From the NCBI RefSeq assembly GCF_007992435.1, contig NZ_BKAG01000052.1, forward strand, positions 1 to 48,902: a stretch of 48,902 nucleotides of DNA, given 5' to 3'. Both the position numbers and the translations under genes were made by a program. The notes beneath the pieces were generated by a model, which did no database searches, was not told where the DNA came from, and saw only the letters and a list, made by a program, of their open reading frames with translations. This document shows, in pieces, positions 8,693 to 14,902 of the stretch (position 1 is its first letter; the number at the start of each line of letters is the position of its first letter). The DNA comes from Prosthecobacter gellanilyticus (GTDB lineage: Bacteria > Verrucomicrobiota > Verrucomicrobiia > Verrucomicrobiales > Verrucomicrobiaceae).

Positions 8693-8745
8693 TGACGACA
8701 TTTGTCGGAGATGACAAGACTAAAATACGACAAGTGTCGTATTTT
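8693..8745. promoter_or_regulatory. Two BlaI/MecI-type operator sites upstream of the M56 gene
   Basis: A perfect inverted repeat with 11-base arms and a 2-base centre spans 8722-8745; its core is TACGACA-AG-TGTCGTA. A second, imperfect copy, TGACGACA-TT-TGTCGGAG, lies at 8693-8710. Their centres are 32 bases apart, about three helical turns. The half-site TACGACA/TGTCGTA is close to the TACNACA...TGTNGTA pattern bound by BlaI/MecI winged-helix repressors. The sites lie 78-130 bases upstream of the M56 peptidase start, where a BlaI operator is expected. The outer site sits 8 bases from the stop codon of the diacylglycerol-kinase-like gene. Confidence 0.72.
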
Positions 8746-8752
8746 GATGATC

Positions 8753-9640
8753 TCAAACCGCCACGTTCAACTTAAACGGCGCGGCTTTGAAAACGACGGG
8801 TGTGGTGTCGTGGATCAACTCGCCGTCCAGCTCGTAGGGGGCGGCAGGTTCGGCGGTAACAGTGAACTCGCTCACCTGGAGGTAGTCGAGATCGAGGGCG
8901 GAATCATAGCCGCGTTCCAAGATGGCGCGGATCATCTGCGCGAACTCCCAGCCGCCGAGTTGGCGGAAGACCAGCACATCGAGCAGGCCGTCCTGGTTGT
9001 CCGCCTTCGGGAAGATCTGCACGGGACCGCCATAGTGCTTCCCGGCGCCGACCAAGACCACGCTGCCGAGCAGGTCCGGACGGCCATCGATCTTCACCGT
9101 CAGCACCGGCGGGGTGCGGCCCAGCACCTCCACGGCGGAGACGACATAGCTCAGGGGTCCCAGGCGCTTCTTCCGCTCCCAGGGGGTCTCCTGGATGATC
9201 TCGGCATCAAAACCCACGCCAGCGAGCTGCACGAAGTAATGGTCGTTCGCCATCCAGAGATCGATCTCACGGCGGCTGCCGCTGCTGATCTTCTGCCAGC
9301 AGACGCTGATGTCCGCCGAAGGCAGCCCAAGCTCATAGGAAAACACGTTCATGGTGCCCAGTGGCAGCACGCCCAGAGCAGTGTGCTGCTCAGGCGGACG
9401 GCTGGCATTCACGGCGCAGATGCCCTGCAAAACCTCGTTCATGGTACCGTCACCACCACCTGCCACGACCAGCCTGTGACCCTCCCGCGCCAGCTTTTCA
9501 GCGATCTCCCGGGCCTCGCCAGGAGCCGTGGTCAGGACCAGTTCCGGCGAGGGCGTTAGCGCCCGGAGGGAGGCCTCACGGGCCGCCGCCTGGGTGCTGC
9601 GTGCGGCGGGGTTCAGAATGACAGGGATACGATCAGGCAT
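8753..9640 (-). CDS. Diacylglycerol/lipid kinase (DagK/YegS family)
   Basis: A 295-residue lipid kinase. The start MPDRIPVILNPAARS is preferred because family members begin with this first strand and the NPxA(G)R motif. The nucleotide-binding signature GGGDGTMNEV is at 61-70, and the family pattern LGVLPLGTMNVFSYELGLP follows. The C-terminal half is the beta-rich lipid-binding domain with the expected 'ADNQDGLLDV' and 'YELDGE' segments. It phosphorylates diacylglycerol or a related lipid at the inner membrane; the true substrate is not evident. The gene stands upstream of the M56 gene on the same strand, with the BlaI-type operator between them, so the two are probably separate transcription units. 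Confidence 0.88.
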   Translation of the reverse strand: MPDRIPVILNPAARSTQAAAREASLRALTPSPELVLTTAPGEAREIAEKLAREGHRLVVAGGGDGTMNEVLQGICAVNASRPPEQHTALGVLPLGTMNVFSYELGLPSADISVCWQKISSGSRREIDLWMANDHYFVQLAGVGFDAEIIQETPWERKKRLGPLSYVVSAVEVLGRTPPVLTVKIDGRPDLLGSVVLVGAGKHYGGPVQIFPKADNQDGLLDVLVFRQLGGWEFAQMIRAILERGYDSALDLDYLQVSEFTVTAEPAAPYELDGELIHDTTPVVFKAAPFKLNVAV

Positions 9641-9727
9641 GCCGGGCGCGGTTATGTGACGGGTTCGCGACGTATACAAGTGACAATGCTAAGAGTCACG
9701 CATCGCCACCCCAGCCGTAATGACCAC

Positions 9728-11968
9728 TTATGGCGAACTGGCTTCCCCTGGCAGTACGTTCTCGATTTGTTCGTGTGACATCCCACCTTCCATGAGCGCG
9801 GAAACAAGACTTTGGAGCGCATTTCCCTCCGTCTGGCCACTCTCGAGGAGAAGAGTGAAGTAATTATCCAGGGCCGCACGCAGATGGGGATGCTCATGCC
9901 CCGTCTGAGCGGTGAACCGGACAAAAATATCCACAGTCCTTCGCATGGGTTCCTTAGCCTCCCCCGGCCGATTCATGTCCTTGAGTAACTGAGCGAGGTT
10001 ATTGAGAGTGACAGCGACTTCGGGATGATCGGGCCCATAGCTTGCCTCATCAATCTTCAAGGCACGACGCATCGGCTCCTCAGCCTCCCGTAATCGGTTC
10101 GTGGCCTGAAGCAATTGGGCAAGATTATTGAGGCTAATGGCGACACGAGGATGATCGGGGCCGAAGGTGGCTTCTACAATTTTCAACGCACGATGATGAA
10201 GAGGCTCTGCTTCTGCTGGCCGATTTGTGTCTTGCAGCAACTGCGCGAGGTTGTTGAGGTCGCGAGCGACGTCAAAATGATCGGGGCCATAGCTGGTTTC
10301 AACGATCTTCAACGAGCGACGCATCAGCCTCTCAGCCTCCCCTAGCCGGTTCGTGGCATAGAGCAACGTAGCGAGGTTGTTTAGATCAACGGCGACTGTG
10401 GTATGAGTCGGGCCGTACAGGGCCTCATCAATCTTCAAAGCGCGGCGCATCAACTGCTCCGCCTCATTCGCACGATTCGTGGCTTGGAGCACCTGGGCAA
10501 GGTTGTTGAGACGGATGGCGACTGTGGGATGGTCCGGGCCCTGGCTGGCTTCATCAATCTTCAAAGCACGACGCTGGAGAGGCTCGGCCTCGGCATGTTG
10601 GGCACGATTTCTGAGCCACAGGGCGAACTGATTCAGAACATAAGTCAACGAAGTCTCTATAGGCTGGAATTCTGGGTGTTCGGTCGCTGCGATTATGGTT
10701 TGCAGATGGGGACTGAGCAATGTCCAAGTCTGCCAGCCCTCCTGGCTCCAGTCGGGGTCGGGCAGGGTGGCCTTCAGGATGTTTAAACAGGCTGTAAGTG
10801 AGGCCTGCCGCTCTTCTGTCGAAAACGCGGCTCTCATACAGGTCTGGAGCAAGCGGTGGACAAGCACCTGCGACGGATCGGCTTCCCAACGAATGAGGGA
10901 GGCTTTGGAAAGAAGATCGAGATCGCCCCGCAACTGCGGCCAGCCTTCCAAGACCTCGAAGGGTTTCAGGGAGAGCGCGGCCGGACGTGGGGCGATCCAA
11001 GCAAGGATGTGCAGCAGTGCCCGCGCTCGTCCTGGCAAACGTGCGACGGATTGATCCCAGACGCGGGCGAGAGAGAGCGGATATTCAAGGTGGTCAGGAT
11101 TGTGATGGGACAGAGTGGCAGAGGGAGTTTGCTGCCACTCTGCCAACCAAGCCGCAGGAGTGAGATGGGCGTCACGGATGTAGCTTGCGGCTATCTCCAG
11201 GCCAAGCGGCAGGTGATCTAAGGCCTGGGCGACACCACTTAGCGTTTTATCACTTGCTGTTAGGCTCGACAGGCGGTCGCGGAGGAAAGCCAACGCCTCT
11301 GGCTCACTAAAAAGATCGAGTGGAAAGCCGTCAATTCCTTTGCCCCAATCCGCATGGCGGGAGGTGATGAGGAAAGCGCAGCTGGGCAATTCCTTCCGCA
11401 GTTCATGGACAAACTCCCGCGATGGCTTTTCATCCGCACCATCTAGAATGAGCAGCGTACGACGGGCTGTTTCCTGGGCCTTGAGGAAGGCCAAGACTTC
11501 GCGGTAGCGTGGCTCCTGCTCTTTTGCTGCTTGCGAGGGGAGATTTAAATTGTCGCGCTCGCAAAGCCTGGAGATCTCACTCTCCAGGCTTTCCCTGGTG
11601 GCGGCGCCGAGAAAGAGGACATAGTCGAAGACTTCCTTTTCAAAGAGTAACCAGCCGAGATGCGCGGCCAGCGAGGTCTTTCCCACGCCGCCGTCCGCAT
11701 GAATCGCACGCGCAGGAAGAATGACAGCCCGCTTGCCTGGCTTCAGTTCCTTCATCAACTGCTTCAACAAATCAGCACGCCCTATGAAGCCCTCATGCGC
11801 GGATGTGCTGAGGCCATACGTAAGACGCTTCGGAGGCTCTAGAGGTTTCTGGCCAGGAATGTGGTTATGAAACTCGCGAATGTGAGTATCCCGTCCGGAA
11901 AGAACATTTCCCGCTCCTTCAGAGTTCTGCGTGTTGAGTCCTTGTTGGGCAGGATCGGGTTTTGGCAT
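9728..11968 (-). CDS. NB-ARC/TPR STAND ATPase (bacterial NLR-like) with N-terminal amyloid-type motif
   Basis: A 746-residue STAND protein. Residues 19-36 hold a short motif, GNVLSGRDTHIREFHN, shared with the C-terminus of the protein encoded just upstream. The NB-ARC domain (about 58-380) shows 'FIGRADLL' (61-68), Walker A HADGGVGKTSLA (90-101), Walker B LLILDGADE (172-180), an ITSRH sensor motif (201-205), a GLPL-like LPLGLEIA (253-260) and an MHD-position VHRLLQ (370-375). Residues ~445-687 are tetratricopeptide repeats, five with exactly 42-residue spacing (GPDH/GPTH at 477, 519, 561, 603 and 645). In known systems TPRs sense a ligand, the NB-ARC oligomerises and the N-terminus signals. 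There is no enzymatic effector domain, consistent with signalling to a separate effector. The upstream gene ends 23 bases before this start, so they form an operon. Confidence 0.9.
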   Translation of the reverse strand: MPKPDPAQQGLNTQNSEGAGNVLSGRDTHIREFHNHIPGQKPLEPPKRLTYGLSTSAHEGFIGRADLLKQLMKELKPGKRAVILPARAIHADGGVGKTSLAAHLGWLLFEKEVFDYVLFLGAATRESLESEISRLCERDNLNLPSQAAKEQEPRYREVLAFLKAQETARRTLLILDGADEKPSREFVHELRKELPSCAFLITSRHADWGKGIDGFPLDLFSEPEALAFLRDRLSSLTASDKTLSGVAQALDHLPLGLEIAASYIRDAHLTPAAWLAEWQQTPSATLSHHNPDHLEYPLSLARVWDQSVARLPGRARALLHILAWIAPRPAALSLKPFEVLEGWPQLRGDLDLLSKASLIRWEADPSQVLVHRLLQTCMRAAFSTEERQASLTACLNILKATLPDPDWSQEGWQTWTLLSPHLQTIIAATEHPEFQPIETSLTYVLNQFALWLRNRAQHAEAEPLQRRALKIDEASQGPDHPTVAIRLNNLAQVLQATNRANEAEQLMRRALKIDEALYGPTHTTVAVDLNNLATLLYATNRLGEAERLMRRSLKIVETSYGPDHFDVARDLNNLAQLLQDTNRPAEAEPLHHRALKIVEATFGPDHPRVAISLNNLAQLLQATNRLREAEEPMRRALKIDEASYGPDHPEVAVTLNNLAQLLKDMNRPGEAKEPMRRTVDIFVRFTAQTGHEHPHLRAALDNYFTLLLESGQTEGNALQSLVSALMEGGMSHEQIENVLPGEASSP
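9910..10636 (-). repeat. TPR-encoding tandem repeat, 126-bp period
   Basis: The 3' part of the NB-ARC/TPR gene consists of tandem 126-base units, each encoding a 42-residue tetratricopeptide repeat of the form GPDHPxVAxxLNNLAQLLxxTNRxxEAExLMRRALKIDEAxY. Units start at codons 477, 519, 561, 603 and 645, with degenerate ends on both sides. The units are similar enough for recombination to change copy number, a common trait of ligand-sensing repeats in immune STAND proteins. Confidence 0.85.
11861..11911 (-). other. N-terminal amyloid-type signalling motif of the NLR-like protein
   Basis: Codons 20-36 encode GNVLSGRDTHIREFHNH. The last 18 residues of the upstream small protein read GNVVSGRDTHLRDMNN-QA. 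Ten of the first twelve positions are identical and the other two are V/L and L/I. Codons for the shared GRDTH differ at four of five third positions (ggacgggatactcac here against ggccgcgatacgcat), so the match is conserved at protein level and is not a recent DNA duplication. Confidence 0.7.
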
Positions 11969-11991
11969 GACCTATTAGCGGTTCTAAGATC

Positions 11992-12402
11992 TTAAGCTTG
12001 GTTGTTCATGTCACGCAGATGCGTATCGCGGCCGCTCACGACATTGCCGTCGCCAACCACGTTTTGCGTTGTTGTCTGAGTCGTGCTTACTTGGATCAAG
12101 GCCTGAAGCTCGCCGACGAGGGCAGGCTGGTCGGTTAGCAGCTTCTTCAACTGAACCCGAAGAGAAGCCTGTAGATCTGCATCTTCAGGCTGTTCAGCAA
12201 GATCGGCTACAGCACTCTGAAGAGCTGGTGTGGCCTCGGCTTTCGGTTTCAGCCAGTTCCAAAGTTTCACGGCTTGGTCAAAAGCCGCCTCTCCGGTTTT
12301 CTTGGCGAACCCTTTTCCAGTTTCCTTAGCCCCTTCATACAGATACGGCAAAGCAGGAGCCAGCGTAGCAACGGTGTCTTGGAGCAAAGCGGGTAGGTCC
12401 AT
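11992..12402 (-). CDS. Small helical putative effector with C-terminal amyloid-type motif
   Basis: A 136-residue protein beginning MDLPALLQDTVATLAP; the longer in-frame extension upstream overlaps the start of the divergent PLP-enzyme gene and lacks protein-like composition. Residues 1-23 are hydrophobic/amphipathic, followed by a charged helical domain up to ~106 (KTGEAAFDQAVKLWNWLKPK, LQASLRVQLKKLL). A Thr/Gln-rich linker (~107-113) leads to NVVGDGNVVSGRDTHLRDMN (residues 114-133). This resembles small proteins encoded beside bacterial NLRs, in which a helical, often membrane-acting domain (Bell/HeLo-like) is joined to an amyloid motif matching the NLR N-terminus. I infer that it is the effector triggered by the downstream STAND protein; toxicity is not shown by sequence. 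Confidence 0.75.
   Translation of the reverse strand: MDLPALLQDTVATLAPALPYLYEGAKETGKGFAKKTGEAAFDQAVKLWNWLKPKAEATPALQSAVADLAEQPEDADLQASLRVQLKKLLTDQPALVGELQALIQVSTTQTTTQNVVGDGNVVSGRDTHLRDMNNQA
11995..12066 (-). other. C-terminal amyloid-type motif of the small effector
   Basis: Residues 113-136 (QNVVGDGNVVSGRDTHLRDM and four more) follow a Thr/Gln-rich linker. The Gly/Asn/Val pattern 'NVVxxGNVVxG' recalls the beta-arch amyloid motifs of fungal HET-s/PP type and bacterial NLR-associated motifs. The matching copy is at the N-terminus of the next gene's product. Confidence 0.65.
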
Positions 12403-12492
12403 GGTCCCTAAGAATGAACGGCGTCCAGCTAGATGCAATCCCCGAAGGCTTCTCACGACACTTTCACGTTTCGCAAAACGCGCATCCGCGCT

Positions 12493-13674
12493 ATGCCTGC
12501 CCTCCCCATCATGAGAGACGACTCCACAGTGCCCAGCGACGCGCGTTTTGAGACGCGTGCCATCCACGTCGGCCAGGATTACCGCAGCGAGACCGGCGCG
12601 GTCATCCCGCCCATCTACATGACCTCGACCTTCGAGACGGGGAACCCCGGCAGTTTTGACTACACCCGCAGCGGCAGCCCCAACTTCCGTAACCTGCAGA
12701 CCACGCTGGCCAGCCTGGAAAATGCGAAGCACTGCACCATCTTCGCCAGCGGCGTGTCCGCCATCACGGCCATCGCCTTCGGGCTGAAGAGCGGGGACAC
12801 CATCGTTTCCGAGCAGAACATCTATGGCTGCACCTACCGCCTGTTTGAAAGAGTGCTGCGGAAGTTCGGCGTGAACATCCAGTATGTGAACCTGGCTGAT
12901 CCGGCGAACTACGACCAGGTCGCCGCGCTGAAGCCGGCGCTGCTCTGGCTGGAATCCCCCACGAACCCGCTACTGAAGGTCCTGGACATCCAGGCGCTGT
13001 CGGATGTGGGCCACAGTGTGGGTGCCTCCGTGGTGGTGGACAACACCTTTGCCTCCAGCCTGCTGCAGCAGCCGCTGGATCTCGGCGCGGACCTCTCCCT
13101 GCTTAGCACCACGAAGTACACGAACGGCCACTCCGATGCCCTCGGCGGTGCGGTATGCAGCAACACGGACGAATGGCAGGAGAAGATGATCTTTGCCCAG
13201 AAGGCGCTCGGCCTGCAGCCCAGCCCCTTTGACACCTGGCTGACCTCCCGCGGCGTGAAGACCGAGGCCCTCCGCATGGAGCGGCATAATGCGAACACGC
13301 TGGAAATCGCCAAACGCCTGGAGGCCCATCCGCGCGTGAAATCCGTGCGCTATCCCTTCCTGCCCAGCCATCCACAGTATGAGCTGGCGAAGAAGCAGAT
13401 GACCGGTGGCAGCGGCATGATGCTGGCTGATTTCGGCCACACGCAGGAGGGCGCGCTGGCCTTCATCCGCCGCCTGCATCTCTTCACCCAGGCGGAGAGC
13501 CTCGGCGGCATCGAAAGCCTCATCTGCCACCCCGCCACCATGACCCACGCCTCCGTGCCCAAGGAAGTCCGCGAAGCCGCCGGCATCACCGACGGCCTCA
13601 TCCGCTTCTCCGTCGGCATTGAGCATGTCGAGGATCTGTGGGCGGACATTGAGAAGGCGCTGGCGGGAAGCTAA
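12493..13674 (+). CDS. Trans-sulfuration PLP enzyme (cystathionine gamma-synthase / methionine gamma-lyase family)
   Basis: A 393-residue Cys/Met-metabolism PLP enzyme, of usual length. The start at MPALPIMRDD is chosen; MRDDSTVPSD six codons later is equally possible. Visible motifs: TRAIHVGQDY at the N-terminus, the intersubunit phosphate-binding 'YTRSGSPNF' (about residues 57-65), 'SGVSAITA' (86-93), the pyridine-binding D183 in VVDNTFASSL and the Schiff-base K208 in LSTTKYTNGHSDALGG. The C-terminus has SLGGIESLICHPATMTHASVP, typical of the family. Whether it acts as cystathionine gamma-synthase, O-acetyl/succinylhomoserine sulfhydrylase or a gamma-lyase cannot be decided by motif alone. 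The window's metH makes a biosynthetic role in methionine plausible. It diverges from the NLR operon with a 90-base spacer. Confidence 0.87.
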   Translation: MPALPIMRDDSTVPSDARFETRAIHVGQDYRSETGAVIPPIYMTSTFETGNPGSFDYTRSGSPNFRNLQTTLASLENAKHCTIFASGVSAITAIAFGLKSGDTIVSEQNIYGCTYRLFERVLRKFGVNIQYVNLADPANYDQVAALKPALLWLESPTNPLLKVLDIQALSDVGHSVGASVVVDNTFASSLLQQPLDLGADLSLLSTTKYTNGHSDALGGAVCSNTDEWQEKMIFAQKALGLQPSPFDTWLTSRGVKTEALRMERHNANTLEIAKRLEAHPRVKSVRYPFLPSHPQYELAKKQMTGGSGMMLADFGHTQEGALAFIRRLHLFTQAESLGGIESLICHPATMTHASVPKEVREAAGITDGLIRFSVGIEHVEDLWADIEKALAGS

Positions 13675-13689
13675 AAGGAGCGCGCTGCC

Positions 13690-14307
13690 ATGCCCCAGCT
13701 TTACTTCATGGACCACGTCTTCGACGGCGGTTATTTTACGAAACTGGATGAGGCGATCGAGAGTGACGAAGTGCGGCTGCTCTTCCCAGATTCATGGTAC
13801 TGGCTGCACTACTGCTTCTTTGGCAGGGAATGCATTTGCAGCGAACAGTCCGAATCCCTGAGAGGACATCTTCTGAACCTCGTCGCCATGTTCTACAAGC
13901 ATCACGACGAGGTGCTGGAGAAGTTAGAATGGGACGAAGCAGCATTCGAGAAAGTTGCTCAAGAGCTGCTGGCAATCGTCGAAGCCAGCCGCGCCTATCC
14001 CATCTCGCTATGGATTTACGGGGATGAAACTTCCCGAGACTTTCTGAACGAGTGGCGTTCCAAGTTGCCACCTTCAGAGCAAATACAGCAGCTTTTTGAA
14101 CTGCCCCACTTTACCCGGATGAACAAGGAGCGCCTTGGCTATCACGGCACCGACGACAAAATCGCCCTGGCTCGCTATCGTAATGAACTGGCCAACTTCA
14201 ACCGGAGGAAGAAACTGGCCCACAAAAATCGTCAGCGCGAGGCTAGCAACAACGCGAAAGAGCCTGCCGATTCACAATCCCTTCAAACGTCGGGCGATCA
14301 GTTCTGA
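13690..14307 (+). CDS. Hypothetical protein, acidic/aromatic-rich
   Basis: A 205-residue protein I do not recognise. The start is well supported: AAAGGAG lies about ten bases before the ATG, 16 bases after the PLP-enzyme gene, so they may be co-transcribed. The N-terminus is rich in aromatic and acidic residues (LFPDSWYWLHYCFFGRECIC). A middle helical region (about 55-100) is followed by a basic C-terminal tail (RYRNELANFNRRKKLAHKNR) that could bind nucleic acid. There is no signal peptide or membrane segment, so it is probably cytoplasmic. Its 3' end overlaps the convergent ParE-like gene by 36 bases. Confidence 0.7.
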   Translation: MPQLYFMDHVFDGGYFTKLDEAIESDEVRLLFPDSWYWLHYCFFGRECICSEQSESLRGHLLNLVAMFYKHHDEVLEKLEWDEAAFEKVAQELLAIVEASRAYPISLWIYGDETSRDFLNEWRSKLPPSEQIQQLFELPHFTRMNKERLGYHGTDDKIALARYRNELANFNRRKKLAHKNRQREASNNAKEPADSQSLQTSGDQF

Positions 14308-14592
14308 ATCCTGACGCATGTCCAACAGGGCATGGATAAAGATTCGTGGTCCCTCCTGCACATAAAAGAGCCCATAGCGACGTCTGGGACCGGCCAGCAG
14401 CTTGCGTACGCGTTCAGTCCCTTTGACTCGAGGACCCAAGTCAGGGAATGCTTTCATTAGCTCCAGGACTCGGTCCAGAGGATCGCTTAGCGCTTGCAGA
14501 GCAAGATCATGGTCATTGATCTGCTCATAGAGAAACAGGAGGTCTGCCTCCGCTCCACGAGTCCAGACGATTTCAAACGGCACGGCGACCAA
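14272..14592 (-). CDS. ParE/RelE-family toxin
   Basis: A 106-residue protein of the RelE/ParE superfamily: 'FEIVWTRGAEADLLFLYEQI' is the first strand plus helical hairpin, 'LGPRVKGTERVRKLLAGPRRRYGLFYVQEG' the basic central strands, and 'RIFIHALLDMRQDSELIARR' the last strand and helix, which matches ParE (…HxRxxPxxxxxR) better than RelE. ParE toxins block DNA gyrase. It overlaps the upstream antitoxin gene by 20 bases, the usual antitoxin-first TA order. Its end overlaps the convergent hypothetical gene at 13690-14307. Confidence 0.83.
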   Translation of the reverse strand: MVAVPFEIVWTRGAEADLLFLYEQINDHDLALQALSDPLDRVLELMKAFPDLGPRVKGTERVRKLLAGPRRRYGLFYVQEGPRIFIHALLDMRQDSELIARRLKGL

Positions 14593-14800
14593 AGACTCGG
14601 GATTTCACCTCTTCCCAGGTGGACCCGGATTGCGAGTTGGCAGCATGGTCTGCCAGTCGTTGTTCCAGGAGAGACAGCACTGAGGCATCGACAGTCACCT
14701 CACCTTCCTCGGCATCAGCCTTTTCCCACAGTTCCTCAGCGAGCAGCCGCTTCTCATTCGGCGGCAGTTGCCGCAGGGAGGGCATGGTTTCCAGGATCAT
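14573..14800 (-). CDS. Antitoxin, addiction-module component family
   Basis: A 75-residue protein with the pattern 'MPSLRQLPPNEKRLLAEELWEKA', characteristic of the short addiction-module antitoxins whose members begin LRxLPxxEKLxLxEELW. The C-terminal part (STWEEVKSRVFGR) contains the toxin-binding segment typical of this family. The gene overlaps the ParE-like toxin gene by 20 bases, implying translational coupling. It diverges from the fumarase gene, with a 102-base spacer that probably holds both promoters. MPSLRQL, five codons downstream, is an alternative start. Confidence 0.82.
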   Translation of the reverse strand: MILETMPSLRQLPPNEKRLLAEELWEKADAEEGEVTVDASVLSLLEQRLADHAANSQSGSTWEEVKSRVFGRRAV

Positions 14801-14902
14801 GGGCAGAACTTATTCACCGGAGTTAAGGCCGCAACGCGCAAAATCAGGGTTTCCCCCGTTGCCGGGAGGCAGATCCCTTTCAATGTCTCGGTTCCACCAC
14901 CC

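Noticed and set aside
9910..10636. CRISPR-like regular repeat.
   Set aside because: The 126-base period is a coding TPR array in frame; there are no repeat/spacer units or cas genes anywhere in the window.
11992..12732. A 246-codon version of the small NLR-linked protein with 110 extra N-terminal residues.
   Set aside because: The extension overlaps the start of the convincing divergent PLP-enzyme gene and reads as its antisense; MDLPALLQD is a natural start.
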